From JACMRI01 sp043778625 (GTDB lineage: Bacteria; Bacteroidota; Bacteroidia; UBA4408): 7,395 nucleotides of DNA. The stretch spans positions 1 to 7,395 of the forward strand of contig JAYWFU010000062.1 of the NCBI GenBank assembly GCA_043778625.1. Direction: 5' to 3'. This document shows positions 6,262 through 7,395 of the stretch, in pieces. The notes under the pieces are model-generated. The model saw only the letters and a list, made by a program, of their open reading frames with translations, did not search any database and was not told where the DNA came from. Both the position numbers and the translations under genes were made by a program. The stretch's first letter is position 1, and the number at the start of each line of letters is the position of its first letter.

Positions 6262-7395
6262 TTAATCTAAATCAACATTTAAACACAAACCTCTTAACTC
6301 GTGCAACAATACGTTAAACGATTCAGGTATGCCTGGTGTAGGTAAGTTATCTCCTTTTACTATGGCTTCGTAAGCTTTAGCGCGTCCTACAACGTCGTCA
6401 GATTTAACGGTTAATATCTCTTGCAAAATATTAGCTGCTCCAAATGCTTCAATTGCCCAAACCTCCATCTCACCAAAACGCTGACCACCAAATTGTGCTT
6501 TACCGCCCAATGGTTGTTGTGTAATTAACGAGTAAGGTCCTATTGAACGTGCATGCATTTTATCATCTACCAAATGCCCTAATTTAAGCATGTAAATAAT
6601 ACCAACGGTAGCCGGTTGATCAAACTGATCGCCTGTACCACCATCAATTAAGAAGGTACGACCATAGCGAGGTAAACCTGCTTTATCAGTATATTCGCCA
6701 ATTTGCTCTTCGGTAGCTCCATCAAATATTGGAGTTGAGAATCGTGTACCTAGCTTTTCGCCAGCCCAAGCCAATACAGTTTCATATATCTGCCCCAAGT
6801 TCATACGCGATGGTACACCTAGCGGGTTTAATACTATATCCACTGGAGTTCCGTCTGATAAGAATGGCATATCTTCGTCGCGAACGATTTTTGATACAAT
6901 ACCTTTATTACCGTGACGACCTGCCATTTTATCGCCTACTTTTAACTTGCGTTTTTTAGCAATATACACTTTAGCCATTTGAATAATTCCAGCAGGTAGT
7001 TCATCACCTACGGTTATTGCAAATTTCTTACGTTTATAAATACCTAATACATCGTTGTGACGAATGTTATAGTTATGCAATAATTGACTTACCAAGCTAT
7101 TAACTTCCTTATCAGCTGTCCATCCTATTGGATTTACGTTTAAGAAATCAATTTTTTCAACTTGCTTGCGTGAGAATTTAGCGCCTTTGGTAAACACTAA
7201 CTCTTTTAAGTTATTATGTACACCTTGCGAAGTTTTTCCGTCAATCAACTTCATCAACTTGTCTAACAACTGCGTGCGTACTTGACCAGCATGTTCATCA
7301 AATTCTTCGTCAATTTTAGCTAATACTGGTTTTTCTTCAGTTTTAGCTTTACGGTCTTTAATTATTTTAGAAAATAATTTCTTATCTAAAATAAT
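6262..7395 (-). CDS. rpoB: DNA-directed RNA polymerase subunit beta, C-terminal 377 residues (partial)
   Basis: This is the 3' part of the gene for the beta subunit, the partner of beta' in the polymerase core. The frame is open through the right edge of the window (first visible residues IILDKKLFSK), so the true start lies beyond 7395. Landmarks numbered within the visible part: the catalytic-centre motif GDKMAGRHGNKG at 154-165, with K148 and K156 matching E. coli K1065 and K1073, which contact the nascent RNA and nucleotide; the DIVLNPLGVPSRMNLGQ block at about 186-202; HLVDDKMHARS at about 274-284; and the GGKAQFGGQRFGEMEVWA block at about 297-314, in the C-terminal region that joins beta to the beta' clamp. 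It ends in NVDLD, close to the E. coli end. The rifampicin-binding region lies outside the window. Instead of rpoC, a strong hairpin and a secreted-protein gene follow. Confidence 0.98.
   Translation of the reverse strand: MILDKKLFSKIIKDRKAKTEEKPVLAKIDEEFDEHAGQVRTQLLDKLMKLIDGKTSQGVHNNLKELVFTKGAKFSRKQVEKIDFLNVNPIGWTADKEVNSLVSQLLHNYNIRHNDVLGIYKRKKFAITVGDELPAGIIQMAKVYIAKKRKLKVGDKMAGRHGNKGIVSKIVRDEDMPFLSDGTPVDIVLNPLGVPSRMNLGQIYETVLAWAGEKLGTRFSTPIFDGATEEQIGEYTDKAGLPRYGRTFLIDGGTGDQFDQPATVGIIYMLKLGHLVDDKMHARSIGPYSLITQQPLGGKAQFGGQRFGEMEVWAIEAFGAANILQEILTVKSDDVVGRAKAYEAIVKGDNLPTPGIPESFNVLLHELRGLCLNVDLD

Noticed and set aside
5277..6959. Plus-strand open frames at 5277-5465, 5414-5605 and 6729-6959
   Set aside because: They are short, antisense to the T9SS protein gene or rpoB, have no family features, and the first two overlap each other.
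7267..7269. A TTG as the start of a short 335-residue rpoB product
   Set aside because: The same frame stays open for 42 more codons to the window edge. The residues at this point are internal to the beta subunit, so the gene is simply cut by the window.
1..7395. A new defence, toxin, biosynthetic or other multi-gene system
   Set aside because: The window holds only two polymerase genes, one secreted protein gene of unknown role and a 16-codon gene fragment. No second partner gene or system-like arrangement is visible.

Overview
The window is a stretch of an AT-rich chromosome from the phylum Bacteroidota. Three things support this. The RNA polymerase subunits have Bacteroidota-like length and sequence. 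A secreted protein carries a C-terminal sorting domain of the type IX secretion system (T9SS), which is confined to this phylum and close relatives. The sequences before the start codons are A/T-rich and lack a Shine-Dalgarno motif. I cannot name the genus. All protein genes I can support lie on the minus strand, so transcription runs from high to low coordinates.

Layout in transcription order: (1) 7395-6262, the last 377 codons of rpoB (beta subunit), whose start lies outside the window; (2) 6245-6210, a strong hairpin 16 bases after the rpoB stop, probably a terminator or processing/attenuation site; (3) 6148-4628, a complete gene for a 506-residue Sec-exported protein with beta-propeller-like repeats and a T9SS sorting domain, function unknown; (4) 4627-4520, a 108-base gap with a weaker hairpin and a possible promoter for rpoC; (5) 4519-230, a complete rpoC (beta' subunit, 1429 residues) with all expected catalytic and zinc-binding motifs; (6) 207-171, a strong hairpin after rpoC, probably its terminator; (7) 112-60, a 12-base inverted repeat with TA at both outer ends; (8) 48-1, the first 16 codons of another gene running off the left edge, possibly a transposase.

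The main point of interest is the order. rpoB and rpoC encode two halves of one catalytic core, needed in equal amounts, and are normally adjacent in one operon. Here a secreted-protein gene of lower GC content sits between them, with a stable hairpin right after rpoB. Either rpoC is reached by readthrough across the insert or it has its own promoter. No gap over 300 bases lacks a gene. I see no RNA gene, CRISPR array, defence system or other clearly new multi-gene system here.
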